The notes beneath the pieces were generated by a model that saw only the letters and a list, made by a program, of their open reading frames with translations, did no database searches and was not told where the DNA came from. DNA of 64,000 bases from Sarcocystis neurona (Eukaryota > Apicomplexa > Conoidasida > Eucoccidiorida > Sarcocystidae). The position numbers and the translations under genes were made by a program. Shown piece by piece: positions 14,201 to 26,459 of the stretch; position 1 is the stretch's first letter, and the number at the start of each line of letters is the position of its first letter. The stretch covers positions 833,748-897,747 of the forward strand of contig KL647306.1 in assembly GCA_000727475.1 (NCBI GenBank), in the 5' to 3' direction.

Positions 14201-17200
14201 AAGAGGAGGGGACAGCAGAGGAGCCGAAAGATACGGCAGCAGCAGCAGGAGAAAGGAAAACCGTGGCAGCAGGTGCAGTAGCAGCAGGAGCAACAGAACA
14301 AGGAAGCGAGGCCGGAACAGGTGGGGGAAGGGAGGACGCAGCAGGAGGAGAGGCAGCAGAGAGGAGGAATTTCGTCTCGCCGACTCGCATGCCTTTACAT
14401 GAGAGATCTTCGGGTGAAACGGAAGAAAGCGGCGGCATGATGCAGACAGCAGCTTCCTCGGTTGCTGCAGCTGCTGGAGGAGGAGGAGGAGCAGGAGGAG
14501 GAGACGCCACAGGCGTGAGCGAGAAAGTGGAGCCTCTTCTTCGGTCGTCATCGTCAGGTGAAGTTGGTCGTTTTTCTTCCCGGGCTGGCCTGCGACGAGG
14601 GGAAGAGAGTTCTGCAGCAGACCGACAGCAAGGCGTGGAGAGCAGCAGCAGGAGAGTAGTAGAGGCGGAGAGGAGTGAGGAGAGGAAAAGGCGAAGCAGC
14701 AGCAGCAGCAGGAGAAGGAGCAGAAGCAGCAGCAGCTGCAGAAGCAGCAGCAAGCGACAGAAGAGGTGTAGCTGGAGTGGTGGGCGGGGGGGGGGCCAGA
14801 GAAGAAACGGCAGTAGAGACGCGAGCCGAAGCAGCTCGCGAGAGGACGGAAGAGACAGCAGCAGTAAGAAAGCAGCAGCAGAGCAGCAGCAGCAGCAGGC
14901 GAGTAGGAAGGCGCGTCTCCAGTTGCTGCAGCAGCGGATGCGCATGAGCAGTGCTGCAGCAGCGGGAGCCGCAGCAACAGGAGGAGCAGGAGGACGCGCA
15001 AAAGATGCGGATGGGAGACGGGGACTGAGAAGCAGCGTCTGCAGCAGAAGCAGCAGCCGCAGTGTGGGGAGAGAGAGACGAGCCAGCAGCGGCAGTAGAG
15101 GGAGACGGGGTGGTGACCGAAGTCGAGGTGGAGACGGCTGTCTCGGCGATGAAAGGCGCAAAACAGAGAAGCAGGAGGAAGAGGAGGAGGAGAAGGAAGA
15201 AGGGGGCCGAGGACAGTCTCGGCTGTCTCAGCAGCAGCAACAGCAGGGGAGACCGCATTATTACTACCAGCAGCAGCAGCATGAGAGATGGCTGCGGAGC
15301 GGAGGACCTCCCACAGGACGGACAGGAAGGAGGGAGACATGGGGAGAAAGAGAAGAAGCACCAGGAAGTCGGAAGGATCGCTCTGCGTCCATCAGCAGCA
15401 TCAGGAGGAGCAGCAGCAGGGCAGGAGCAGGATACAGATACAAGCAGCAGCGGCCGCGGATGGACGAGGCCAAGAAGGAGGAGGAAGATTTGCCGGCGGT
15501 GTGGGGGGAGGCTGCTGCTGTTCGAAGAAGCGTTGCTGAGGTTGGTGCGGGGAGCAGCAGCAGACGTCGTGTCGCATGCGGCAGCAGCGAGGATAGAGAG
15601 AGAGGTAGGGGGAGTAGTTTTGGCAGATCTACGGGAGAGAGAAGAAGAAGGAGCAGAAGCAGCAGCAGCGTTTCTGCTGCAGAAGCAGGAAGTCGGCCGT
15701 CCCACAGGCACGCAGCCTGGATAGCCGGCTCGCGCTCCCCTTGCTGGCGATATGCCAGAGATCGAAGTGGCTCTCCACCCCCTCGTGTGATGGCTGCCGC
15801 CGCTTCTTCAGGCGACCGGCGACGCGGCAGTGCTGCGGGTGCAGCAGCAGGAAGTGTAAGCAGCCAGTTCTCCTGTGGTGCTCGCGGTGGGGACGGGTGG
15901 TGGCCGGGACACCGCACGAAGAACAGCAGCAGCAGAGGAGGAGAAGGAGGAGGAGAGTCCTGCATGCCTCACGTGAGGGCGACAGCGGCGGCGGATGAAA
16001 ACAGCGGGACGTGGCAAAGAGAGCGAGAGTGGCCGGGGCCCCGTGGCAGGGGGAGAAGAAGCAGCAGTCACAGCCCAGGAAAAAGAAGAAGAAGAGAGGG
16101 AGACTGCTGGCTGCAACAACGGGGAGAAAGACGTGCTGCTGCAGCAGGCGGGGTGGAAGCAGCAGCAGAAACAGGAGGAGAGAACATGGCGTCCCGTGCG
16201 TTCGAAAGAGAGGAAGAGGAGGAAGAAGCGGAGGAGGAAGAAACAGGGGAAGGCAGCAGCAGCAGCAGCGTCACGCGCAGTGGCTATAAAGTTCTACGAG
16301 GAAGCGGGAGCGCAGCAGCAGGAAGAAGAGGGGAAGGCAAGGAAGCAGCAGGACGGACTGGGCAGTATGATGAGAGAAGCGATGCAGCAGCAGCAGCACG
16401 AGGAGGAGGGGGAGGACAGGGCGGAAAAGACCGAGACATGACAGCAGGTGGGGGAGGGGCGGGTGGCAGAGAAATATCAAGACACGTGGGTGAGAGCGGC
16501 AGTGGCTGCTTGGCCCGGGACTGCGACTACGGTGTGCGAGGCCGGGCGATGGAAGCCAGAAGGTTACAAGCAGCAGGAAGAGGAGGAGCAGCACCTGCAG
16601 CAGTGAGAGCAGGAGGAGACGGAGAAGCAACGACGGGACTGAGAGGATTGACTGCTGGTGCGCCCAGCCAAATTTTGTGGAAGCGAGAGATGTGGGGAGG
16701 AGGGAGTCGCGGTGCTGCTGCCGGGAGCGCACGCAGCACCAGACACCCCACAGGAGGCCCCGGTGGTGCAGCAGCAGCAGCAGGAGCAGCAGCAGGGACT
16801 GCCCTGTGGGGAGCAGGAGGAGGAGGAGCGGCAGCGGGTGCAGTAGGAGGCAGACGCGGCATGGGAGGAGGAGGAGGAGGAGCAACAGCGGCCGGCGGCA
16901 GGGGTCTACGGCTGCGAGGCGCGGCATCAGGAGCAGCAGCAGCGAGAAGCTTGCAGACGGCAGGAGGACGTGGGGTCGCAACAGCAGCAGCAGCAAGACG
17001 GGGAGGTTCCTTCGCTGCTGCCGCTGCTGCTTCAACAACACTGCGACAGAGACTCGGCTCCTGCTTCCCAGATGCGGACGACGGAGAAAGTGACGGCTGC
17101 TTGCAGGTGGAAAGATACAAAAGTCAGAGCAGGTAAAAATTTCTTCTGAGCCGACTCCGCGCATGCGCCTCCCCGGCTTCTCAACAAAGGAGCATTCTAT

Positions 17201-18252
17201 AGGGCAACCGGGTTTCCTGTTCCTTTCCTCTCTCTCTCTGTCTAACACCCGTGACGCCTTCCCGGCCTCGTGCCACGTGGCTGGCACCGCCCAGAGGCTC
17301 AGACGCATCTGCATCCGCTATGCAATATATATATATATGTATATGCATGCTGGGCTGCTACAGTACCGTTTGTGTGCATATATATATATATGTATATATA
17401 TGTACACACACACACACGCATATCCGTGTATCTCTGTGTTCTATATCTTTCTTCGCGTGTTCTTCTTTCTTTCGTTCTCTTTCGCGGTCCCTCTCTGTGT
17501 CTGGTTGTGTTGTATTGGCACGTAAGAATTGACATACGCGTGTATTTGTGGGGCGACATGTATCTTGAAGAAAACTTCGTTTGTTGGGTCTTCGTTGCAG
17601 ATCTCAGACGGAAGGAGACAGTGATAGCGCGGGAGAGGAGGAGGAGGAGGAGGAAAGGCGTCGGGACCGCAGCAGCAGCAGAGGAAGACGAGGTGGTGGC
17701 GCGGGGACAGGAACAACAGCAGTGGCGGAAGGGCCGTCGAGCAGCAGCAGCAGCAGTTGTGCGCAAGAGACTGGCGGCGTGTACGCGAAGCAGCAGCGGC
17801 GGGGGGAAGCTGCTGCTGGCGGCAGCGTGAGAGAGAGCAGTAGCAGCAGGGGGAACGTGGACGACGGAGAGGGAGCTGCATGTGGAGGTGGAAAAGAAGA
17901 AGAAGCGACAGCAGAAGTGGACAGCAGCAGCGCGCGTGCCTGCAGCGGTTTGAACGGCAGCCGCATGCAGAGCAGCAGCCGCAACTCTGAGATCCTCAGC
18001 AACAGCGGCAGGAAGGGCCCCCGAGCGAGCGCGACCGCCGCTGCAGAGGAGGAAGCCGCGGAAGAAGAAGAGACAGCAGCAGCGAGAGCAGCAAGGACGA
18101 AGGCAGGAGACGCCGAAGGCAGAAGAGAAGCGGCAGATCTGCTGCTGCAGGTGGGTGACCAGGAGCCGCCGCGGCCACGTGGCAGCAGCAGGAATCAAAG
18201 TGTTGCTGCTGCTGCATGTGGACAGCAGCAGCAGCAGGAAGGGAAGTTGTAG
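2269..18252 (+). CDS. Two-RRM SR-type splicing protein (SREK1/SRrp86-like), 7 exons
   Basis: Predicted nuclear RNA-binding splicing regulator. Exons: 2269-3201, 3823-4023, 4702-4790, 5421-5507, 7965-8380, 12110-17132, 17601-18252; all introns are GT-AG and phases join to 2467 codons including TAG. RRM1 is about residues 62-145 (RNP2-like VYIRNL, RNP1-like QRYCELEF). An Ala/Gln-rich linker follows. RRM2 starts near residue 369 and is assembled from three exons (TLFVEGFPET, then EEEEVRLLLKDFGKIADLRM, then KYALVEFETAEEA). A Gln/Lys/Glu helical stretch leads into an Arg/Ser tail of some 2000 residues, ending in an acidic and Gln-rich stretch. Two RRMs with a low-complexity linker and a long RS tail is the SREK1 layout; orthology is inferred. 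The ATG at 2269 is the first in frame, but an acceptor-like CTGTGCAG at 2231-2238 with open frame behind it allows an upstream exon. The human relative is several times shorter; the excess is Ser/Ala/Gln repeats. Confidence 0.82.
5519..6466. repeat. Pure pyrimidine tract (CT/TTC-rich), about 950 bp
   Basis: Within intron 4 of the SR-protein gene the plus strand is almost only C and T, built from imperfect TCTTCTCTCCTC-type words. All three plus frames give long Leu/Ser/Phe readings and the minus frames give Arg/Glu readings; none has protein features. Long homopurine-homopyrimidine tracts with mirror symmetry can form triplex DNA. Confidence 0.9.
6640..7615. repeat. AT/GT microsatellites and irregular CACGTGAGG-cored repeats
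   Basis: Still intron 4. TATATA/TGTATG dinucleotide runs are followed at 7350-7612 by at least five irregularly spaced copies (about 48-66 bp apart) of a unit with the core CGCACGTGAGGTATATAT and a neighbouring ACACGTGTATGGGCATA-like part. No gene content. Confidence 0.65.
10330..10570. repeat. 42-bp minisatellite, six copies
   Basis: The word ACACTGCAGCTG recurs at 10344, 10386, 10428, 10470, 10512 and (as ACACTGCATCTG) 10554, exactly 42 bp apart, each followed by a variable TATCAGTCAGTGTGACGG-like part. It lies in intron 5 of the SR-protein gene (8381-12109). As 42 is a multiple of three, one plus frame reads a 14-residue repeat with HCSC, but nothing suggests that it is translated. Confidence 0.92.
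12110..17132 (+). CDS. Giant RS/low-complexity exon of the SR protein (exon 6)
   Basis: One open frame of about 1674 codons, entered in phase 1 (from the GTGAGT donor at 8381) and left in phase 2 at a GTAAAA donor. It is dense in Arg/Ser blocks such as RSRSYSGPRGS, SRSPGERSARNRS, RRRSRSSSSCRSSSKRQKR and RSGSPPPR, mixed with Ala, Gln, Glu and Gly runs encoded by AGC/CAG/GCA triplets. The RS content, phase agreement with both neighbours and uninterrupted frame support it as coding. Small introns inside cannot be excluded, because multiples of three in this composition would not break the frame. Other frames and the opposite strand are also open for long stretches because the triplets contain no stops; those are shadows. 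Confidence 0.75.
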
Positions 18253-21200
18253 CAACGCCTGGCTGCTCAAGAAACGCGGCGTACGTCCACCCGGCGTTCT
18301 CCTACGTCCCCGAGGAATCAACAGCAAGATGCGCTGTCCACAGCAGGGAAAAACAGCAACAGCAGCAAGTGCGGCGCTCAGGAGATATCTGCTGCGGCTT
18401 CCCGCTCGGAAGCTCTCTGTCTCTCCCCCTCTGCTCTCCTTCCACACCTTCGACAGCACCACTGCACTTCTTCAGCAAATCAAAAAAACGCCGATTTGTG
18501 GAAGAGTCGCGTAACTTATCGAAGAAGTCAGAAACGGGCCCCGCCTCTTTTCCTTGGGCCACCCATGCGTGGCAACACTTCGACCGTTGCACGCAGCCAC
18601 AGAGTCACCGTGGACTTCCCAGTACCTATATTCACACATATACATATATATGGTGAAGTGGGTAGAATTGAATCTTTGTGCATATGATACGTGTCTTCGT
18701 ATCCACATGCGAAGACGTGCACATAGGTAAAAGTAAGTAGCTTCTGTGTGTCGTTCCCTTGGTCTCACTGGCGGTGAAAGTTCGCAGAAAACGACTTCCC
18801 AGGCAAAAGCGCACCGATGTTTCCGCATGCGCAAGAGTTACGTCTGTGCGCGGGCATGAAAGTACGTCTGTGTGTGGCTTCCTGTTTCATCTCAAGTACG
18901 TACGAATGCATACGGCGACTTAAAGTACGTCTACGTGTGTGTAGAGTTCTGCTCGTAACAAGTACACAAGTGTGGACGCGGTCGCATGGGAGAAACGTAC
19001 CTGTTGCGTACGTTTGTAGAGAGGTGAAGAGACAGCTGTCAACGCGAGGGACAGCCTGCTCTCTGTTAACGAACAACAGCCCTGCGCTGCTGCCTGGCAG
19101 CAGGGCCCGCGTAGGGCTGCACGTCGGCTGCTGCATGCGGCAGGGCAGCCGGCTGCCCCACACACAGAAGCGCAGCAACAGCAAAAACGCTGGTGCGTCT
19201 TTCCCAGCAGCAGCAGCAGCAACAGGCAAAGATGTGTTGGGAGCTCTGTTGGTGTTCGCGTGCGTCTCCTGCTCCGGCTGCATGCGCCCTGCCGCGAGGA
19301 CTGCGTCGTCTTGCTCTTTGTTTTCTGCGTCCGTCCGTCCTTCCCTCCGGCTCCTCGTCTCGCCGCCGCATGCGTCGCTTTTTTTGACTGTCGCGCCTGT
19401 CGCCAGCCTCCAGGCGCTGCCGTTCTCTGCGTGCCAGCGCCTGCGCTTCCGCCGCGGGCTGCCTGCAGGCGCCGGGCCTCCGACGCAGACCTTCTCTGTC
19501 TCTCCCCCCAAGACGGAGGACTGCGTATGGGGGTGAATACGAGAGCGGGATGGGTTGGAAGAGAGTTCGCTGGGAAAGCGACGCCTCCTCTGTGTTCTCG
19601 CGCTGCACGCGCCTCTTGGCCCGGGCACGCGCACTTTTTCCCCCCGTCAGACACCCCGTGGGTCTGCGTCGGGCTGCGTGTGTCCTCGCTGCGCTCCCGC
19701 AAAATTTTGCATGCGCGGCCTCGTTTTCAGCGTGGTGGTCAGCACGTCTGTAAAAAGCCCCTCTACCTGCTCTCTTCCGCGTCGAGACAGACTCGCGTGT
19801 GTAGCGGTTCGTCGAAATATGTATGTGGAAGTGCCTGCCTGCGTGTGCGCGCGTGCGGCTGCAGTGGGGAAGGAGTGCCGCATGTGTCTGCGTCGCGCCA
19901 CCAGAGCTGCCGCGGCACATGCCCTGCCCTCTCCGACGTCTCTCTGTCGATATGTGTGTGTGTGTAAGTCTTCCCATCTCTGCAGCACCTGGCACATCGG
20001 TCTTCCGCCTAGGGGTGTATGCAGCAGGGAAGTCCCGCCGCCAAGTCCGCCGCGGTCCGGTCCCGTGGCTGTCGTCGCCTCTGTGCGACGGTGGCCAGCA
20101 GCTGACAACGTAGCGTCTGCAGGTGCTGGGCGCAGGCGTGTTCCCCTGCGGGTGCGCGGTGCAGCAGGCAGTCGCTCGCTCGTCTGTTTTGCTGCTGCTT
20201 CGGTCCGCAGGTCCCCAAGCCTATTATTGTTCGTACGTGTGTAGCTCTCCCGTCCCGCCTGTCCACGCCCGGGCTGCTTGCATCACTTCGACGTGCATGG
20301 GATACCCTTGCTTTCTCACCATAGGTGCATGCGGCTGTGTGTGCCTCCCCTCTTTCTCGAGAAGCGCATGCGTTGCTAACTTTGTCGCGGCGTGCTACAT
20401 GCGTTTCAATATGGGAGCGAATCTATGAAGCCTCTGTGTTTGTGTGGGGCCGCGCGTTTCATTTAGGTAGGCCCCGCGGTAGACTTCAAGCTGCGCTTCT
20501 TAAAAAGAATGTTTGTCCCACTTCCTTTCATCGTCTCGCCACATGCACAGACCGTCGCGCAGAAACAGCAACTTCCTGCTTGGGCGCCGGTGGTGGCGCG
20601 CGCGCATGCATGCGCAGTAATACGCCACATTAAACATTTTTCCCCACGCCGCCTGCGTCCTCCGGGGAGACGCACAGGTCGACTCGTCTCTCTGTGTCTC
20701 GTCCATTTTCTGCAACTTACACCCGCACACACTCGCGTTGCTGCTGGATCTTCGACCCAGCACCGTCACACACACGAACGAAGGCCTAGTTGCCGAAGTT
20801 CATATGTGTATGTACACCAAGGAATTTTCTCTGCAGAGACTGCTACAGTTCTCAAGAGGTCTCTGTACGAGGGTGCTTTGGGTAGTCAACAAATATGTAC
20901 ACTTACGACTTTGAAGAGAATGCCTAGGTGCAGCTGGCTCTCCGGCCCTCGCTCCGTCCTGCGGTGCGTCCACTGCGCACTGCGGGGATACACGTGTTAC
21001 GCCTACTACGTGGGAGAGCTGTCATTCTTTTCCGTACAATCACGCGTCAAGCAAGACTCGTTTTCTCCCTCTCCGTCCGTCTCGGGGGTACCCGTCTTTC
21101 CCGTAGACCGTGCGCCTGCATTTGTTACCACACACACAGACACACACACACACACACACTTTTGTAGCGCAGCACCTCCGTCTTCGACTGTTCTTGCGCG

Positions 21201-24200
21201 GACTGAACTGGTTGACGCTTGCGCAGGTGATAGGGGGACGGTTCACGTTGCTTTAGGACGTGCTACTCATGCAGCTGATATTCCTGTTCTTGAGGATTTT
21301 CCCTATCTGTAAACACGTCCTCTACGTCGACGTATACATACATATTAATAGATAGATAGATAGATGCAGATGTCTGTTGCACTGCACTCTGCACGTAGAG
21401 AGTAGTGATGCAGAGAGTAGAAAATATGCACGTGCCGCGCTCCTATTGCAGGGCCCTGCCGAGCATGTGTTGCGCTCTCGTATGCGTTTTCGTTTGTATA
21501 TGTTGGGTGTATCTCCTTTACATATGGATATACAAAACGTGAAGACGTGCACGCCCGACATCGCGTTGATGCGTGTGCGTGTGTGCACAGCCGTACACGC
21601 ATAATACTTGCACGCCTTTGCGTTCATGCAGACAAAATTATCTGCAAAATCCTCCGTGCAAGCAGCGCTCACGTCCACTATCCACACCTGGACGCGGCCA
21701 CGCGTTCACACATAGCAGAGAAATGTGGGAGACTCTTTTTGCATGCACTCTTGTTCGGAAACATACGCCTCTAGGTCTATGACTGAACACGCTGGCTGGC
21801 TTCCTGCAATATTCCACGGCGATCTGAGAAGCATCACGTTGCAGAATGCAAAATTGGTACTGGTGCTGCCAAGTCTGCGCTTGGCTGGTACGAGACGGCA
21901 GCTCAAAACACACACACACACACACACAGTGGGGTGGCACCCCACGTATACGTGCGTATATACGTATATATATCTTCGCGCATCTTTGCTTTACAGCAGC
22001 GTTCCTTGCGCGACCGACACTGCTAATCGACGTTGCGCTGAACTGAAGGACAGTTCGCAGCGTCTCAGTGACTCCGGTGCTGCTGGTGTTGCCGCTGCGA
22101 CTAATGGCGCGACACGTAGGATCACCAGACACAGCTTCCTGAGCTTCCCGTTGCTGCATGCATGTTGCTTCCCGTACTCCGTGGAGTTGCTAATCCTCGC
22201 ACAAGTGGATGCTCTTGCAACCACTTCGTCTGCGGGAAGTAGCCAAGCTCCACCTGTTGCTGCTACCACCGAGAAATCTACTTCTGCTCCTAAGTCAGCA
22301 GGTAGTACGCTCCTCGGACTCCTGCTGCTACACCCACTATCACAAGGGTATCAACGTCTCGACTATTCCTTCTGTCTCTCTCCTCTGTTTTATCCTTTTC
22401 GTACGCGCTTGGTGAGTTGTCGCCACTCCCACTCTGTCGTGATCCTCGGGCATTTCATGACCCTGCCACGGGAACGACGAATGCAGCTCTTCTGCTAGCG
22501 TGTTTGCTGTTTGGCTCGGGAACCTCAGATACTACTAATAAAGTCCAGGCACATCCTTTTTTGTATTGACGTATACTTGTGCCCCAACGATGGGCGCAGC
22601 AGTACGGCGTCACATATTGTCTTGGTCTGGCATTTGTATTCAGCACTACGGACGGATGGAACGGTTGCAGTGGCAACGGTCCGGTGGGAAGGGGATTTTT
22701 CGAAGTTTACAATTTGGGCAGGCAGCACACGTTATAGTGACACGGGCAAGAGGACGTCGCGCTTCCTTCTGAGAGTAGTGCTACTCGTGGACGCCTTTTT
22801 GCACCTGCGGTATTGCCACTCAGGATTTCACACAGGCATAAGCTACGCAGATAAGTGAAAGGCGACACGTACTGATCCGTCTGTGTTTGACACTTCTGAA
22901 GGGTCAAGCTTTGCTTTTGAGGGTCACTGCTAATTCCGTATTTCCACCTGCGTCGGCACTGTTGATATTCGCGCGTATGACTAAAAATAGTCGCTCTTTT
23001 ACGTGTATTATAAATACACGTCTGCATGTGAATATATGTAGAAGTCACACGGGATCCAGCAAAATTCTTCAGAAGTGTTCACGCGGATTGATCAGCACGG
23101 ACTAAAATGTGTGTTGTGGGTGTGCGTAGCAGGAGAGACACAAACGTTATCGATAACGGGAACTGGATCTTAGCCAAAAAGAAAGTATGTATACACAAAA
23201 CGCACACACGTATGTATAATTACACAGAAGCAAGAATCAAGTCGTTCACTCTTGCGCAGTGGCAGAGAATCATATCTACGGAAGATGGCTATTGTTAGCG
23301 TTGGATCGTGTTTGACGATTGTAGCATCCATCCGTTGAGCCTTGCGTACAGTTACGTATGCGTAAAAGACAGTTGTTGCTACCCAGAGTGGATATCAACA
23401 CGCGTGAGTAGACGTTTCTGCTTGCTTTTTTTACAGCAAGAAAACGTTAACGCTTCGCTTGTAGGGATTTTCAAGAGAGCTGCAGACACTCCTTCTCCCT
23501 TTCCGAAGATTTCCTCGTACGCTGTCAGGAAGTATCCACAGAAAGCCCAGAAACGGCGAAGGGCAACATTCAGCAAAAGTGGTGGATTTGCTTTAGAATT
23601 TTGAGAAACAAACTTCTGTTAAATAATGCGCTTTCCTTCGGAGTTCAACTGGTATTTTGTCTTGCAGATTTGTGGCATTTCACTGTGCTGCTCAGTGACT
23701 CATTCCAAACAGAAGCTATCACTTCTCTTATGCGATCGACAGCCTCGTTTGCCGCTCCGAGCACAAATTGTTTAGCAAGCTACAATAAAGCGACTGACCA
23801 CAATTTTTGACAACGCGCTTCTAACGCACCATGCGCGTCCGCACTCCCCTCTGTCGACTAGGTGCTGTAACAAGCAAGCGGCAAGACACACACGCGTACT
23901 TGGCTGAAAAGTAGTACGAGCGCTACGGTGGACGAAATGGTGTTTGCAAAATGTCAAAGCGCACTCGTCTTTGCTGCGCAAAAGGAAGACACACACGTAC
24001 ACATCTATACGCTTAGAAGCGAAAGGCGGCGTATTGACATCGTAGCCTTTCGCTCAGAGAGGACGGGTACAGGCCTACTAATGTCTGCAATTGTCAATTT
24101 ATACTTCCCTACTGCTCAGCGTATACGATGTTAAACCGGAAACGCTGAGAGGAGAAAGTTCTATTCCTATCCTGCTCAACATGCGGTTTCTCTTGATTGT

Positions 24201-26459
24201 CCACTGCAGAGGAATCCCTGTTAAGAAAGATCTGTGTTCCTTCCTGTGAACAGGCAGTGTGCACGGCAGTTCAGAGTTTTCGCCTTGTTGCTCGTCCGAA
24301 TATTCTTACTGGGACTAGCAGACACTTCTATCTGTTGTTCTTGAAGGGAAGGACAGGCTGAGTTCTTAGAAGCCTGCTTCCCTACTGAAAACGTATTTTC
24401 ACGAGTCGGGAACCTGGACTCTTTCTTTTTTGTGCTAACAGATTCTGCGACGCACGCAAGAAGTAACTGCGTTGTGCGAGAAGCTTTTCCTCTTTGCGAT
24501 TATGTTGCCGCACTGCAGACTCTGCAACATACTCGAGAATTAATTGCGATGGGGAGACGCTTTTCCCCTCTGCGGGTGTGTTGCCGCCTTGCAGACTTCT
24601 TTCCCCTGGTAAACCTAACGCTTTTTGTACGCAAAAGGTGTGTGTGTGTGTGTGTGTTGTGTGCCCAGACGAAGTACTTCTTTTTGCAAATAAAGGAGGA
24701 CGCTCTGTGCTAGTCAGAGAAAAAGACGTCGTATGGCAGAAACGGAGGCTCCCACTCTTATATTTCGACAACGCAAAAAAGCCACCTCCTTCGCCATGCG
24801 GCGAAGCAGGAGCGTGAGAAGCAGCAGTAATCGCAACGGTAGCGGCAGAACTAGCAACACAAGCGCCCGCAGCAACACTGCCAGAAGTAGCGACAATATC
24901 AAACGCAGCAGCAGCGTTATGTACGTAGCAGTTTTCCCACTTTGTCAGATTTATCGACGCAGCAGACACGCCTCCCCCAGGCACGACGGTTGCACCGCTT
25001 CTCAAGTGAGTACGCCTCTTCCCGCGCATCCTTCTCTTGACTCGGTGTACTAGAAAGGACGCTTTTCATCAAGAGCTTCGCAGACAGTTCACTCTGTCGA
25101 GGAACAATTCTTCGACATCATGTGGAACCCTTCTGTACCCCATGTTTACTTCTCGGCGCGGTGAATGCGTCGTCAATTTCGTTCTGGTACCGTGGAATGC
25201 ATGAAAGAAGCTCAGGTGCAGATCCCTCAGTCGATCTTTCTGGCGCACACCTTGTGACACAGTTCCTTTTCACGGTTGTGCTCAAAGTAAATCAGCAGAA
25301 GCCGTAGACAAATCTATGTATGGCGTACTTTTATACACACGTACCGAGCGATAATTTTTGACAGGGGCGTACGTAATCTGCAACGGCGCCAGCATGCATG
25401 CAAAAATGCGATCGAGCGGAAATATGACCACGGGTTGTACAAACGAGAGTCTTCACGTCTCCGTTGCTCCTTTTCTCTTTCTTTCTCTCTCTTTTCCCTT
25501 ATTTCGCACGGTCAGTGTGTCCCTTCTCCTCCCTTGGAGCTTCTTCGTTGATATCCACTTCTCCCGTCGGTCTGTCCTAGTGTTCACTTCTTCTCCTTTG
25601 CTTCTGGTTCCATCCCTCTTTTGTCCTCCCGAAAATTGCTCTTCCTTCCGTTGACGCATGTTTTCTCCCGATTTTGTCCCGGTTCCCTTTTCACTGTCAC
25701 CGCACCTACCCTCATATCCGCCGCGGCAAAGACCTGCTCGGCGAGAAAAGGCTGCTTTTCCGCAGCGGTGCGTCGTCGGTCGCGTCCAGATATTTCTCTC
25801 TGCACATCTCAGCACAGCACTGAACAAAGAATTATATACACATAGGGAATTGCGTGTATATACTTCTCCCGCACTTGCGCGTCACGCATATTGACGTTAT
25901 CGCTAGAGACTCCTTACAAAAATGTCTTACATGGGAGTTGTTTTCTTTGAATTCCTGCCCCGGCAGGCGCGCTCTTCGGAAACGAAGGACGGTCTACATG
26001 CGTAGATCTTCTCCCGTGCCTCATTGTGTAAGTACAAATACATATTTATATATTAACTACGCTCGCAGCACGTCTAAGGAGAAGGAATTTTGTTTCCCAG
26101 CATATAGCACATATTCGTGTCTACAGAGGGAAAGGGAGCCTCGCCAAGACTCGCGGGCAAGCGGCTGTATTATGGGCAATCCGACCCGTGCACAAGTAAT
26201 ATATAGATGTATATATTCGTTTCCTGCGGTAACCTTTGTGTTCGTGTAATGGAGTTATCAGGACGAGGAGGAAAGGTGGCAGCTCAGACAAACTCGTATA
26301 TCTAAGCATGAAGATGAATAGAGACAGACAGAGAGACGCCGGTGTACCTGTGTGCTGCCCGCACGTGTCTACGTAGGAGCGAGACAGCGAGGTAGCAGAT
26401 ATGTGTGTGCGTGTCTCCATTGTTTTACACGGTGAATGGTTTAGCAAGCCATTCCACCG
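18253..26459. other. 8.2-kb stretch without a recognisable gene
   Basis: At 18.3-18.6 kb it is CAG-influenced; at 18.8-20.4 kb GC-rich with all six frames partly open; then mixed. Fragments with protein-like composition and splice-like edges occur on the plus strand near 21173-21226 (PPSSTVLARTELVDACA before GTGATA), 21997-22115 and 22207-22300 (Thr/Ser/Ala/Pro-rich), but their phases did not join into one gene. CA repeats lie at 21130-21160 and 21907-21930, and GATA repeats at 21347-21365. A small surface or secreted protein gene could be hidden here; none is demonstrated. Confidence 0.45.
24733..25005 (+). CDS. Candidate exon with Arg/Ser-rich coding, strand uncertain
   Basis: ATG at 24733 opens 91 codons (MAETEAPTLIFRQRKK at the start, then Arg/Ser/Asn-rich) and meets a consensus donor, CTCAA followed by GTGAGTACG, at 25006. 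The minus strand over 24382-25029 is also open, and its Ala/Val/Ser-rich reading (SGATVVPGGGVSAASINLTK and onward) looks equally protein-like. Only one of the two can be right; the strong donor favours plus. No family recognised. Confidence 0.27.

Noticed and set aside
12720..15361. Long minus-strand frames of up to 813 codons opposite the RS exon
   Set aside because: They are Leu/Ala/Ser/Cys readings of CTG/TGC triplets, the complement of the AGC/CAG repeats. The plus frame has RS motifs and matching splice phases.
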